Positions 1 through 6,909 of a stretch of 11,082 bases of DNA are shown here, one piece after another. Under the pieces are notes generated by a model that did not search any database, was not told the origin of the DNA, and worked only from the letters and a program-made list of their open reading frames with translations. Within the stretch, counting starts at the first letter, position 1. Every line of letters starts with the position of its first letter. The stretch covers positions 1 to 11,082 of the forward strand of contig URLT01000065.1 in the NCBI GenBank assembly GCA_900548795.1. The letters run 5' to 3'. A program made the position numbers and the translations under genes. Source of the DNA: an uncultured Eubacteriales bacterium. Lineage in GTDB: Bacteria > Bacillota > Clostridia > Oscillospirales > Oscillospiraceae.

Positions 1-662
1 AATTCATGTCGCGCGTGTCGCACGAGCTGCGCACGCCGCTGACGGCCATCGGCGGCTGGAGCGAGACGCTCCTGTCCGGCGGCGGCAGCGTTGAAACGGC
101 CGAGGCGCAGCGCGGGCTGAACATCATCCTGCGCGAGACGCGCCGCCTGACGGGGCTGGTCGAGGATCTGCTCGAATTCACCCGGATGCAGGACGGCCGC
201 TTCACGCTCAACGTCGCCCCGGCCGACCTGCGCGCCGAGTTTGAGGACACGGTGTTTATGTACGGCTCGCGCCTGCAGCGCGAGGGCATCGAGCTGGAAT
301 ACCTCGAAAACGACGAGGACATCCCCGAGATCCCCTGCGACCGCGAGCGCCTGCGTCAGGTCTTCCTGAATATTTTGGATAACGCCGTCAAGCACGGCGG
401 CGAGGGCGGCAAGATCACGGCCGAGATGCGCTGCGAGGACGATGAGATCGTCGTGCGCATCCGCGATTTCGGCTGCGGCATCCCCGCAGAGGAGCTGCCG
501 CTCGTTAAGAAAAAATTCTACAAGGGCTCGTCCAAGGCGCGCGGAAGCGGCATCGGTCTGGCGGTCTGCGAGGAGATCGTCTCGATGCACAACGGCACGC
601 TGACGCTCGAGAACGCCCCCGGCGGCGGCACGCTCGTCACCATCCGTCTTCCTGTCTCATAA
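1..662 (+). CDS. Sensor histidine kinase, C-terminal part (5' end outside window)
   Basis: This is the catalytic half of a two-component sensor kinase, which autophosphorylates on a histidine with ATP and passes the phosphate to a response regulator. The frame is open from the first bases, reading Phe just before the first ATG at 6, and the H-box SHELRTPLTAI starts at once (His at nt 21-23). The ATG is therefore internal, and the sensor, membrane and HAMP/PAS parts lie upstream of the window. Counting from that Met, the N-box (LNILDNAVKH) is at residues 121-130, the G1 box (DFGCGIP) at 154-160 and the G2 box (GSGIGLAV) at 180-187, so the HATPase domain is complete. The layout resembles PhoR/WalK-type kinases (family knowledge). 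The partner regulator is not in view. Its TAA stop overlaps the ribosome binding site of the next gene, so the two are probably co-transcribed. The signal sensed cannot be told. Confidence 0.93.
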   Translation, partial: FMSRVSHELRTPLTAIGGWSETLLSGGGSVETAEAQRGLNIILRETRRLTGLVEDLLEFTRMQDGRFTLNVAPADLRAEFEDTVFMYGSRLQREGIELEYLENDEDIPEIPCDRERLRQVFLNILDNAVKHGGEGGKITAEMRCEDDEIVVRIRDFGCGIPAEELPLVKKKFYKGSSKARGSGIGLAVCEEIVSMHNGTLTLENAPGGGTLVTIRLPVS

Positions 663-666
663 GGAG
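661..666 (+). promoter_or_regulatory. Ribosome binding site overlapping the kinase stop codon
   Basis: AAGGAG lies 5 nt before the ATG at 672 and shares two bases with the TAA stop (660-662) of the kinase gene. This fixes the DUF1385 start and suggests translational coupling. Confidence 0.7.
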
Positions 667-671
667 CTGCT

Positions 672-1673
672 ATGGCAAAAAAAGTCGAATCCAACGAAAA
701 ATTCAAGACCATGATCGGCGGTCAGGCGCTGATCGAGGGCATCATGATGCTCGGCCCGGACAAATCCTCCGTGGTCGTGCGCAAAAAGGACGGCCTGCGC
801 GTCAAGACCGAGCCGCGCAAGGTCAGCGAGGGCTTCTCGCTGAAGAAGCTGCCGTTGATCCGCGGCGTGTTCAACTTCTGCGCGTCGATGAAAATGGGCG
901 TGACGGCGCTGCTCTATTCCGCCGACGTCTACGCCGAGGACGACGAGGAGGCCGCGCAGGAGCCGCAGTCCAAGCTCGACGCGTGGCTGGAAAAGCACCT
1001 GTCCTCCGAGAAGGCGCAGAGCGTCATGACCACGCTGGCGGTCGTCGTCGGCATCGCCTTCTCCGTGGCGCTGTTCATCGTCCTGCCGTCTCTGATCGGC
1101 AGCGTCATCAACCGCTTCCTCACGGCCAACGAGCTGGTGCGAAACCTGCTCGAGGGTCTGGTGCGCATCGTCATCTTCCTGACGTATATGTTCCTTGTCT
1201 CGCGCATGAAGGACATGAAGCGCGTCTTTGCCTATCACGGCGCGGAGCATAAGACCATCCGCTGCTACGAGGCGCGTCTGCCCCTGACGGTCGAGAACGT
1301 CCGCAAGCAGACCCGTCTGCACCCGCGCTGCGGCACGAGCTTCCTGTTCGTCGTTATCATCATCTCCATTCTGGTCTTCTCCGTGGCGACGCAGCTCCTT
1401 GCGCCGGTCACGCCGGAGTTCCGAAGCCGCGCGCTCGAGGCGCTGTTCCGCGTGGCGCTGCGGCTGCTGCTCCTGCCGATCGTGGTGGGCATCAGCTATG
1501 AATTCAACCGTCTGGTCGGCCGCCATGACAATTGGCTCACGCGGGCGCTGTCGGCGCCCGGCATGTGGCTGCAATACCTGACGACCAACGAGCCGGACGA
1601 CTCCATGATCGAGGTCGGCATCGAGGCGCTCACGCAGGTGCTCCCGGAGCAGGAGGGCGCCGACCGATGGTGA
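672..1673 (+). CDS. DUF1385 family membrane protein (YqhQ-like)
   Basis: A 333-residue polytopic membrane protein of the DUF1385 family, whose biochemical role is not established. Signatures are the N-terminal GGQALIEGIMM (residues 16-26), HGAEHKTI (189-196) and HPRCGTSF (217-224), which together are diagnostic. Hydrophobic segments at about 118-150, 160-177, 222-245 and 257-276 look like membrane spans; the His/Cys-rich motifs sit just before the third. An acidic stretch at 89-98 precedes the first span. In many Bacillota this gene sits next to prmC and prfA, and here prmC follows directly with a 7-nt overlap, supporting a shared transcript. The conserved HxxxH and HPRC motifs hint at metal binding, but that is inference. 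Family assignment is firm, function is not. Confidence 0.92.
   Translation: MAKKVESNEKFKTMIGGQALIEGIMMLGPDKSSVVVRKKDGLRVKTEPRKVSEGFSLKKLPLIRGVFNFCASMKMGVTALLYSADVYAEDDEEAAQEPQSKLDAWLEKHLSSEKAQSVMTTLAVVVGIAFSVALFIVLPSLIGSVINRFLTANELVRNLLEGLVRIVIFLTYMFLVSRMKDMKRVFAYHGAEHKTIRCYEARLPLTVENVRKQTRLHPRCGTSFLFVVIIISILVFSVATQLLAPVTPEFRSRALEALFRVALRLLLLPIVVGISYEFNRLVGRHDNWLTRALSAPGMWLQYLTTNEPDDSMIEVGIEALTQVLPEQEGADRW
1651..1656 (+). promoter_or_regulatory. Ribosome binding site that decides the prmC start
   Basis: AGGAGG lies inside the end of the DUF1385 gene, 10 nt before the ATG at 1667. It supports that ATG (or the adjacent GTG at 1670) over any upstream in-frame start. Confidence 0.6.
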
Positions 1674-2536
1674 AAAAATATGCCGAGCTGTACCTGACGG
1701 CGCGGCGTCGGCTTCGGCCGGGCGAGGGCGAGAACGCCGGAAACGTCGCCCGCGAGCTGGTCTGCGCGGCCTCCGGCAAAACGCCGGAGCAGCTCATCTC
1801 CGACCGCGAGCTTTATGCCTCTCAGGAGATCTGCGCCTGCGTCGAGGCTTATCTGGAGCGCTTCCTCGCGGGCGAGCCCATGCCCTATATCCTCGGGCAG
1901 TGGGATTTTTACGACATGACCCTGACCGTCACGCCGGATGTGCTCATCCCGCGCGACGACACGATGGTCGTGACCGACCTCGCGGTCAAAAAGGCGCTGT
2001 TTCTCGAGCGCGACCCGCGCGTGCTGGATCTTTGCACCGGCTCGGGCTGCATCGGGCTGGCCGTGGCCAAGCGCGTGCGCGACGCGCACGTCACGCTGGC
2101 CGATCTTTCCCCGGCGGCGCTGCGCGTGGCGCGGAAAAATGTGCAGCAGCAGCGGCTCAACGGCCGCGTGACCTGCATCCCGCTCGACGTGCGCAAGCCC
2201 GCGACGGAGTTCCTCGGCACCTTTGACCTCATCGTCTCCAACCCGCCCTATATCCCGACTGCCGAGCTGGAGACGCTCGACCCGTCCGTGCGCGATTACG
2301 AGCCGCGCCTTGCGCTCGACGGCGGCAGCGACGGGCTGGAGCTTTATCGCGCGATCCTGAAAAATTATTCCTCCGTCCTCAAGCCGGGCGGATGGATCTG
2401 CTTGGAATTCGGCATGGGGCAGGAGGACGCCGTCTGCTCCCTGCTCGAGCGGCACGGCTACGACGTGACCGAGCTGAAAAAAGACACGGCGGAGATCACG
2501 CGGGCGGTGCTCGCCCGCAAGAGAGAGGAAGCGTAA
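1667..2536 (+). CDS. prmC: Peptide chain release factor N5-glutamine methyltransferase PrmC
   Basis: A 289-residue SAM-dependent methyltransferase that modifies the glutamine of the GGQ motif in release factors RF1 and RF2, improving termination in the cytoplasm. The N-terminal substrate-binding part runs to about residue 75 and ends in the family pattern GEPMPYILG (69-77) and VLIPR (92-96). The SAM-binding motif I is DLCTGSGCIG (121-130), and the catalytic motif NPPY is at 192-195, which marks N5-glutamine methyltransferases. Length matches the family (about 280). VLIPR is followed by DDTM where many homologs have PETE, a lineage variation and not a lost catalytic residue. The start was chosen at 1667 because of the well-placed AGGAGG and the expected length. 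The start overlaps the DUF1385 stop by 7 nt and recA begins 3 nt after the TAA. Its usual partner prfA is not in the window. Confidence 0.95.
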   Translation: MVKKYAELYLTARRRLRPGEGENAGNVARELVCAASGKTPEQLISDRELYASQEICACVEAYLERFLAGEPMPYILGQWDFYDMTLTVTPDVLIPRDDTMVVTDLAVKKALFLERDPRVLDLCTGSGCIGLAVAKRVRDAHVTLADLSPAALRVARKNVQQQRLNGRVTCIPLDVRKPATEFLGTFDLIVSNPPYIPTAELETLDPSVRDYEPRLALDGGSDGLELYRAILKNYSSVLKPGGWICLEFGMGQEDAVCSLLERHGYDVTELKKDTAEITRAVLARKREEA

Positions 2537-2539
2537 ACC

Positions 2540-3640
2540 ATGGCACAGAAAAAACCCGCGTATGAAGCTCCGTCCCCCGCGGAGGATAAGAAAAAGGCGC
2601 TGGCAACGGCGCTCGGACAGATCGAAAAAAGCTACGGCAAGGGCGCGGTCATGCGTCTGGGCGACCGCCCGGAGCTGAACGTCGACGCCATCCCGACCGG
2701 CTCGCTGGCGCTGGACGCCGCGCTCGGCATCGGCGGCCTGCCGCGCGGCAGGATCGTCGAGATCTACGGCCCGGAGTCCTCGGGCAAGACCACGCTGGCG
2801 CTGCACGTGCTGGCCGAGGCGCAGAAGCGCGGCGGCGAGGTCGCCTTCGTCGACGCGGAGCACGCGCTCGATCCGGTCTATGCCGAGGCAATCGGCGTGG
2901 ACATTGACTCCATGCTCGTCTCTCAGCCGGACACCGGCGAGCAGGCGCTCGACATCACCGAGGCGCTGGTTCGCTCCGGCGCGCTGGACGTGATCGTCGT
3001 CGACTCCGTCGCCGCGCTGACGCCCCGCGCCGAGATCGAGGGCGAGATGGGCGATTCCTTCGTCGGCCTTCAGGCGCGCATGATGTCTCAGGCGCTGCGC
3101 AAGCTGGCCGGCGCCGTCGCCAAGACGAACTGCATCGTCATCTTCATCAACCAGCTTCGCATGAAGATCGGCGTCATGTACGGCAACCCCGAGACGACCA
3201 CCGGCGGCAACGCTCTGAAATTTTACGCCTCCGTGCGCCTCGACGTGCGCAAGATCGAGGCGATCAAGAACGGCACCACCCTCATCGGCAACCGCACGCG
3301 CGTCAAGGTCATCAAGAACAAGGTCGCGCCCCCGTTCCGCGAGGCGATTTTCGACATCATGTACGGCGAGGGCATCTCGAAATACGGTGAGCTGCTCGAC
3401 ATTGCCGTCGAGATGGAGCTGGTCAACAAGAGCGGAAGCTGGTTCTCCGTCGGAGACGAGCGCATCGGGCAGGGTCGCGACAACGCCAAGCAGTATATCG
3501 CCGATCACCCGGAGCTTGCCACCGAGCTGGAGGCCAAGGTGCGCGAGCATCTGAGCCAGCTCCAGAACAGCCGCCGCGCGGCCGCAAAGCCCGCCGGCAA
3601 GGCCGTGGACGTCTCGGCCGAGGATTTTGATGAGGCTTGA
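2540..3640 (+). CDS. recA: Recombinase RecA
   Basis: A 366-residue RecA, which coats single-stranded DNA, drives ATP-dependent strand exchange and acts as co-protease for LexA-type repressors. The Walker A motif GPESSGKT is at residues 77-84 and Walker B VIVVD at 151-155; the conserved [19 protein letters not shown] stretch with the L2 DNA-binding loop follows in the middle of the protein. The C-terminus is acidic (ending in EDFDEA), as usual. A GAGAGGA ribosome binding site (2523-2529) inside the end of prmC precedes the ATG by about 10 nt. Only 3 nt separate it from prmC, so there is no intergenic room for a separate promoter or SOS operator, and I saw no Gram-positive SOS box (CGAAC-N4-GTTCG) near the start. 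recX overlaps its 3' end by 11 nt. Confidence 0.99.
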   Translation: MAQKKPAYEAPSPAEDKKKALATALGQIEKSYGKGAVMRLGDRPELNVDAIPTGSLALDAALGIGGLPRGRIVEIYGPESSGKTTLALHVLAEAQKRGGEVAFVDAEHALDPVYAEAIGVDIDSMLVSQPDTGEQALDITEALVRSGALDVIVVDSVAALTPRAEIEGEMGDSFVGLQARMMSQALRKLAGAVAKTNCIVIFINQLRMKIGVMYGNPETTTGGNALKFYASVRLDVRKIEAIKNGTTLIGNRTRVKVIKNKVAPPFREAIFDIMYGEGISKYGELLDIAVEMELVNKSGSWFSVGDERIGQGRDNAKQYIADHPELATELEAKVREHLSQLQNSRRAAAKPAGKAVDVSAEDFDEA

Positions 3641-4253
3641 GGCGATCGAGCAGACGCAGTCGCCCGCGGGCAAGCTGCGCCTGCGCTTTGAGGATGGGCA
3701 GACGCTGCTCGTCCTGCCGTCGGTCGTGGCGGAGCACGGCCTGATTCCCGGCATGAGCCTGCCGGAGGCCGCGCTCGACGTCCTGCGCGACGACGCGGCT
3801 TTGGCCTCGGCCAAGGAGCGCGCCGTGCGCATTCTGGCCGCTGCGCCCGTCACCGGCGAGGAGCTGCAAAGCCGCCTTGTGCAGAAGGGCGAAAGCCCGG
3901 AGCACGCGGCGCTGGCCGTGCAGTGGCTGCGGGAGCTGAACCTGCTCAACGACGCGGCCGTCGCCGCGCAGATCGTGCGCAGCGGCGCGGCCAAGGGCTA
4001 CGGTGCGGCGCGCATCCGGCAGACGCTTTATCAAAAGCACGTGCCGCGCGAGCTGTGGGACGAGGCGCTTGAGGCGCTTGACTCCTGCGACGAGGCGATC
4101 GACGCCTTCCTGCAAAAGCGCTTTCGCGGGACGACGCCGGATCGTAAGGAACAAAAAAAGGCCGCCGACGCGCTGCTGCGCCGGGGGCACCGGTGGGAGG
4201 ACATCCGGCGGGCGCTCGAGCGCTACGCGCCGGACGGGGACTTCCCGGAATAA
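3630..4253 (+). CDS. recX: Regulatory protein RecX
   Basis: A 207-residue RecX, a small helical protein that binds RecA filaments and modulates recombination and SOS induction. The recognisable RecX core begins at about residue 62 ([10 protein letters not shown]) and runs through three helical repeats, including [12 protein letters not shown] (76-87), [10 protein letters not shown] (99-108) and [11 protein letters not shown] (123-133). The N-terminal 60 residues form a small beta-like extension common in Clostridia and Bacilli homologs. The ATG at 3630 lies 5 nt after GAGGA (3620-3624); a TTG one codon earlier is possible but less likely. The start overlaps the last 11 nt of recA, so translation of inhibitor and recombinase is probably coupled. 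Sequence similarity in this family is weak, but the recA neighbourhood makes the call safe. Confidence 0.93.
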   Translation: MRLEAIEQTQSPAGKLRLRFEDGQTLLVLPSVVAEHGLIPGMSLPEAALDVLRDDAALASAKERAVRILAAAPVTGEELQSRLVQKGESPEHAALAVQWLRELNLLNDAAVAAQIVRSGAAKGYGAARIRQTLYQKHVPRELWDEALEALDSCDEAIDAFLQKRFRGTTPDRKEQKKAADALLRRGHRWEDIRRALERYAPDGDFPE

Positions 4254-4283
4254 ATCGAGACAAAACAAGGAAGGGAAACGCTT

Positions 4284-5609
4284 ATGGGCAAGCGCATTGG
4301 GATGATCTCCCTCGGCTGCGCGAAGAATCAGGTCAACGCGGAGCACATGCTCTATCTGCTGAGGGAGGCGGGCTACGAGCTGCTGCCCTCGGTCGAGGGC
4401 GCGGACGTGGTCATTATCAACACCTGCGGCTTCATCGACTCTGCCAAGAGCGAGGCCATCGATAACATTCTCGCCATGGGGCAGCTCAAGGAGCAGGGCA
4501 TCATCGGCAAAATTCTGGTCACGGGCTGCCTGTCTCAGCGCTATCAGAACGAGATCCTCAAGGAGCTGCCCGAGGTCGACGGCGTTCTGGGCACGGGCAG
4601 CTACGGCAGCGTCGTCACGGCGGTGCGCGCGCTGCTCGACGAGCGGAAATTCGTCGAATTCGGCGACATCGACCTGCCCGGCGACGAGCTGGGCCGCGTC
4701 CTGACCACGCCGGAGCACTATGCCTATCTCAAGATCGCCGAGGGCTGCGACAACCGCTGCTCCTACTGCGTGATCCCGAAGCTGCGCGGCCGCTTCCGCA
4801 GCCGGAGCATGGAGGACTGCCTCTATGAGGCGCGCCTGCTGGCCGACGGCGGCGTCAGGGAGCTGATCGTCGTCGCGCAGGACACCAGCCGCTACGGCAT
4901 CGACCGCTACGGCGAGCGCAAGCTCCCGGAGCTGCTGCGCGAGCTTTGCAAAATCGACGGCCTGCACTGGATCCGCGTGCATTACCTCTACCCCGACGAG
5001 ATGACCGACGAGCTGATCGAGACGATCGCCTCCGAGCCGAAGCTCGTCCACTATTTCGACATTCCGATCCAGCACGTCAACGCGAGCATCCTCAAAAAGA
5101 TGAACCGCCGCGGCACGCGGCAGGAGCTGGACGCCCTGTTTGCCAAGATCCGCGCGCGCATCCCCGACGCCGTGTTCCGCACGAGCCTCATCAGCGGCCT
5201 GCCCGGCGAGGGCGAGGCCGAGTTTGAGGAGCTGTGCAACTGGCTCAGGGAGCATAAGCTCGAGCGCGTCGGCGCGTTCGTGTTCTCCCCGGAGGAGGGC
5301 ACGGCGGCGGCCAAGATGGACTATCCCGAGCAGGAGGTCGCGGCGCGCCGCGCCGAGTACATCAACGAGCTGCAATCGCGCATCATGGACGAATACAACG
5401 CCGCCCGCGTCGGCACGGCGCTCGAGGTGCTCTGCGACGGCTATGACGACGAAAACGCCTGCTGGTACGGCAGAAGCTACGCCGATTCGCCCGACATCGA
5501 CGGCCGCGTGAGCTTCACGAGCCGGACGCCCGTCCGCGTCGGCGATTTCGTCACGGTGCGCATCGAGGGCGCCCGCGACGGCGACCTTTACGGGGAGGTA
5601 GAGGCATGA
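4284..5609 (+). CDS. rimO: Ribosomal protein uS12 methylthiotransferase RimO
   Basis: A 441-residue radical-SAM methylthiotransferase that adds a methylthio group to the conserved aspartate of ribosomal protein S12. The N-terminal UPF0004 domain carries three cluster-binding cysteines, Cys12 (SLGCAKN), Cys48 (NTCGF) and Cys82 (TGCL). The radical-SAM CxxxCxxC motif is Cys155, Cys159 and Cys162 (EGCDNRCSYC). A TRAM RNA-binding domain fills about the last 65 residues. SLGCAKN with NTCGFIDSA and IPKLRGRFRSR favour RimO over the tRNA enzyme MiaB. The stretch after CAKN reads QVNAEHM where E. coli RimO has LVDSERI-like residues, a variation in the lineage. AAGGAAGGG (4268-4276) lies 7 nt before the ATG. 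The gene follows recX by 30 nt and overlaps pgsA by ATGA. Confidence 0.96.
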   Translation: MGKRIGMISLGCAKNQVNAEHMLYLLREAGYELLPSVEGADVVIINTCGFIDSAKSEAIDNILAMGQLKEQGIIGKILVTGCLSQRYQNEILKELPEVDGVLGTGSYGSVVTAVRALLDERKFVEFGDIDLPGDELGRVLTTPEHYAYLKIAEGCDNRCSYCVIPKLRGRFRSRSMEDCLYEARLLADGGVRELIVVAQDTSRYGIDRYGERKLPELLRELCKIDGLHWIRVHYLYPDEMTDELIETIASEPKLVHYFDIPIQHVNASILKKMNRRGTRQELDALFAKIRARIPDAVFRTSLISGLPGEGEAEFEELCNWLREHKLERVGAFVFSPEEGTAAAKMDYPEQEVAARRAEYINELQSRIMDEYNAARVGTALEVLCDGYDDENACWYGRSYADSPDIDGRVSFTSRTPVRVGDFVTVRIEGARDGDLYGEVEA

Positions 5610-6178
5610 CCACCGCAACAAAAATCACCCTTGTGCGTATTTTTCTGATCCCGGTCTTCCTAATCCTGATGTATTGGAGCGTCCGCTCCGAGGCCATGTG
5701 CTACGCGGCCTTCGCCGTGTTCGTCATCGCCAGCCTGACCGACCTCGTCGACGGCAAGATCGCCCGCGCCTATCATCAGGTCAGCGACCTCGGCAAATTT
5801 CTCGACCCGCTGGCCGACAAGGTGCTCGTCATCGCCGCCATGGCCATGTTCTGCGAATGGGGCAGCTTCCCGGCGTGGGCGCTTATGGTCGTTCTGACGC
5901 GTGAGTTTGCGGTCAGCGGCCTGCGCATGGTCGCGGCGAGCAGCGGGCGCGTGATCGCGGCGGCAAAATCCGGCAAGATCAAGACCGCCGTCACCATGGC
6001 CGGCATCTGCACGATGCTGTTCTTCCGCGGCGAATTCTTCCTCACGCTTGCCGAGACCTATATCTGCGCAAGCTTCAGCGTCATTCTGGAATGGGTCGTC
6101 GTCGCGCTCATCACCGTCACGACGCTCTATTCCGGCGTGGAATATTTCGTCAATAATAAAGACGTGCTCAAGGCCTGA
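5606..6178 (+). CDS. pgsA: CDP-diacylglycerol-glycerol-3-phosphate 3-phosphatidyltransferase
   Basis: A 190-residue integral membrane enzyme that joins CDP-diacylglycerol and glycerol 3-phosphate to make phosphatidylglycerophosphate, the committed step to phosphatidylglycerol and cardiolipin. The CDP-alcohol phosphatidyltransferase signature is complete: Asp46, Asp49-Gly50, Ala53-Arg54, Gly63, Asp67 and Asp71, with the D-x2-DG-x2-AR-x8-G-x3-D-x3-D spacing. Hydrophobic spans occur at about 7-24, 31-45, 70-92 and in the C-terminal third, and the length is normal for PgsA. Other family members (cardiolipin or phosphatidylinositol-type synthases) share the signature, but the N-terminal TKITLVRIFLIPVF and the recA-region context favour PgsA. 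The ATG overlaps the rimO stop (ATGA), so it is translationally coupled. It is the last gene of the run; repeats begin within 20 bases of its stop. Confidence 0.93.
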   Translation: MTTATKITLVRIFLIPVFLILMYWSVRSEAMCYAAFAVFVIASLTDLVDGKIARAYHQVSDLGKFLDPLADKVLVIAAMAMFCEWGSFPAWALMVVLTREFAVSGLRMVAASSGRVIAAAKSGKIKTAVTMAGICTMLFFRGEFFLTLAETYICASFSVILEWVVVALITVTTLYSGVEYFVNNKDVLKA

Positions 6179-6195
6179 TGCCGATCCCCGGTGCG

Positions 6196-6280
6196 CCCGA
6201 GCGACCACACCGATTCTCAAAGCACCCGAGCGACGCACCGATTCCCGGAATGCCCGAGCAACGCACCGATTCGTTCTCCG
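6196..6280. repeat. Imperfect tandem repeats of about 28-29 bp
   Basis: Three consecutive units start with CCCGAGCRAC at 6196, 6225 and 6253, spaced 29 and 28 bp. The shared core is CCCGAGCGACGCACCGATTC, followed by a variable tail. A further CCCGAGCAAC occurs at 6394, after the first palindromic repeat copy. The frequent CCCGGAA/CCCGGAG words nearby suggest the same family was reused. Confidence 0.7.
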
Positions 6281-6311
6281 TTCCGAAAATACGCGCCCGC
6301 TCCCCCACACG

Positions 6312-6380
6312 TGTCATTGCGAGGAGGGCGCGTGCGCCCGACGCGGCAATCTTTAAGTCGGCAGCATGGCATCCCGGAAC
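6312..6380 (+). repeat. Palindromic dispersed repeat, copy 1
   Basis: The core (6312-6357) starts TGTCATTGCGAGGAGG and ends GCGGCAATCTTTAAG. It can fold: ATTGC pairs with GCAAT at the ends, and GGGCGC pairs with GCGCCC around a 2-nt loop in the middle. A 23-bp tail (6358-6380) ends ATCCCGGAAC. The core resembles a repeat seen intergenically in many bacterial genomes (known generally, not checked here). It lies about 130 nt after pgsA and its hairpin could help end that transcript, although no long T-run follows. Confidence 0.8.
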
Positions 6381-6451
6381 GATTCCCGGAGCACCCGAGC
6401 AACTGCGCTCGTTCTGCGCCGCGCCCCAAAAATACGCACCCGTCCCCGATG

Positions 6452-6518
6452 TGTCATTGCGAGGAGGGCGCAAGCCCGACGTGGCAATCTTTAAGTGAGC
6501 AAAATGGAATCCCGGAGC
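6452..6518 (+). repeat. Palindromic dispersed repeat, copy 2
   Basis: The core (6452-6495) matches copy 1 but has a shorter centre, with GGGC and GCCC around CGCAA-type bases, and reads GTGGCAATCT instead of GCGGCAATCT. The centre change keeps pairing, as expected if the hairpin matters. The same 23-bp tail follows (6496-6518), ending ATCCCGGAGC. Confidence 0.8.
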
Positions 6519-6610
6519 GAAAAAAGAAGAACATCGTGCATTCAAAGACGAAAAAAGGAACAAAGCCCAATAAAAACAAGGAAAATAAAGAAAATAATGT
6601 GTATTCGAAA
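6517..6610. other. A-rich, purine-rich low-GC tract
   Basis: Between repeat copy 2 and the hairpin at 6612, the plus strand is strongly A- and G-rich, with many AAAAR runs such as GAAAAAAGAAGAA, in sharp contrast to the GC-rich neighbours. I see no reading frame of note. Confidence 0.6.
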
Positions 6611-6611
6611 A

Positions 6612-6657
6612 CAGCACGCAAGCGCACAGGGACTTCTCCCTTGGCGCTTGCGTGCTG
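6612..6657. terminator. Strong hairpin, possible terminator or attenuator-like structure
   Basis: CAGCACGCAAGCGC (6612-6625) pairs perfectly over 14 bp with GCGCTTGCGTGCTG (6644-6657). Inside the loop AGGGA (6628-6632) can pair with TCCCT (6637-6641), giving a two-tier stem. After it the plus strand has only CTTCTGTTGTT, and the other strand reads TTTTCGAATAC. It lies between convergent operons, so a bidirectional terminator is plausible, but the weak T-run leaves a palindromic repeat equally possible. Confidence 0.5.
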
Positions 6658-6665
6658 CTTCTGTT

Positions 6666-6727
6666 GTTCCGGCATCCCGCGTCGATACCTTAAAGATTGC
6701 CGCGTCGCTTCGCTCCTCGCAATGACA
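6666..6727 (-). repeat. Palindromic dispersed repeat, copy 3 (inverted)
   Basis: On the minus strand the core (6727 down to 6689) reads TGTCATTGCGAGGAGCGAAG, then CGACGCGGCAATCTTTAAG. The centre is GAGCGAAGCGACG instead of the GGGCG...GCCC of copies 1 and 2, a common variant of this repeat type. A 23-bp tail (6688 down to 6666) ends GATGCCGGAAC, the same length as in copies 1 and 2. Confidence 0.8.
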
Positions 6728-6764
6728 AAACGGATGGGTTTTGCGGGAAAACCGATGGGTTTTG
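6727..6764. repeat. 21-bp-spaced doublet of a small palindrome
   Basis: AAAACGGATGGGTTTTG (6727-6743) and AAAACCGATGGGTTTTG (6748-6764) differ at one base and sit 21 bp apart. Each can form a small AAAAC(C)/(G)GTTTT hairpin. They touch the end of repeat copy 3. A role is not evident. Confidence 0.55.
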
Positions 6765-6862
6765 TCAGTGTGACCGCTCCGCTTTGCTCAAAAATCGAAA
6801 GCATCTGTGATTGTTCCTTGTAGGTCAGAATCTGTTTTCAAAAACCCGAAAAAACCTCCCGA

Positions 6863-6877
6863 TGTCATTGCAGGAAC
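6863..6877. repeat. Probable remnant of the palindromic repeat
   Basis: TGTCATTGCAGGAAC matches the first part of the repeat core (TGTCATTGCGAGGA) with one base missing and then stops matching. It is preceded by CCCGA, as copy 2 is. It is short and could be chance. Confidence 0.35.
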
Positions 6878-6909
6878 AAAGGACTGGGCAGGCAAATGTC
6901 GCCCTATGA

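Larger units (their letters stand above)
6253..6520. repeat. Larger imperfect duplication (about 141 bp and 127 bp units)
   Basis: Unit one (6253-6393) and unit two (6394-6520) both begin CCCGAGCAAC, carry a CGTTCT word and an AAAATACGC word, then the palindromic repeat TGTCATTGCGAGGAGGGCG, then CAATCTTTAAG and an ATSCCGGARC-type tail. The order is the same and only small gaps separate the units, so one arose from the other or both derive from a common composite unit. Confidence 0.7.
6179..6909. other. Gene-free intergenic region rich in repeats, between convergent genes
   Basis: About 730 bases separate the stops of pgsA (plus) and the 203-residue gene (minus). Open frames here on both strands have translations dominated by repeat-derived strings such as LLAMT and CHCEEG, which are typical translations of a widespread palindromic repeat. 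I see no credible coding gene, no tRNA and no transposase. The content is short tandem repeats, three palindromic repeat copies, an A-rich tract, a strong hairpin and a doublet, each listed separately. Confidence 0.75.

Noticed and set aside
657..1574. Minus-strand frame of 305 codons opposite the DUF1385 gene
   Set aside because: Composition is RRQDDEQRH-like, a typical antisense shadow, and the plus-strand gene is a clear family member.
1496..3994. Long open frame (832 codons) on the minus strand across prmC, recA and recX
   Set aside because: It is the antisense of certain genes. In GC-rich DNA the reverse frame lacks stops, and the translation is a low-complexity mix of Arg, Ala, Asp, Leu and Val without any domain.
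3423..5621. Long open frame (732 codons) on the minus strand across recX and rimO
   Set aside because: Same cause: antisense shadow of recX and rimO, with a biased composition and no recognisable motif.
6196..6520. Possible CRISPR array because of the regular repeats
   Set aside because: Units of 28-29 bp abut with no unique spacers, only about three occur, and no cas gene is near.
6168..6617. Minus-strand frame of 149 codons and the plus-strand frames in the repeat region
   Set aside because: Their translations contain LLAMT, PPRNDT and CHCEEG strings produced by the palindromic repeats, and no ribosome binding site or family match supports them.
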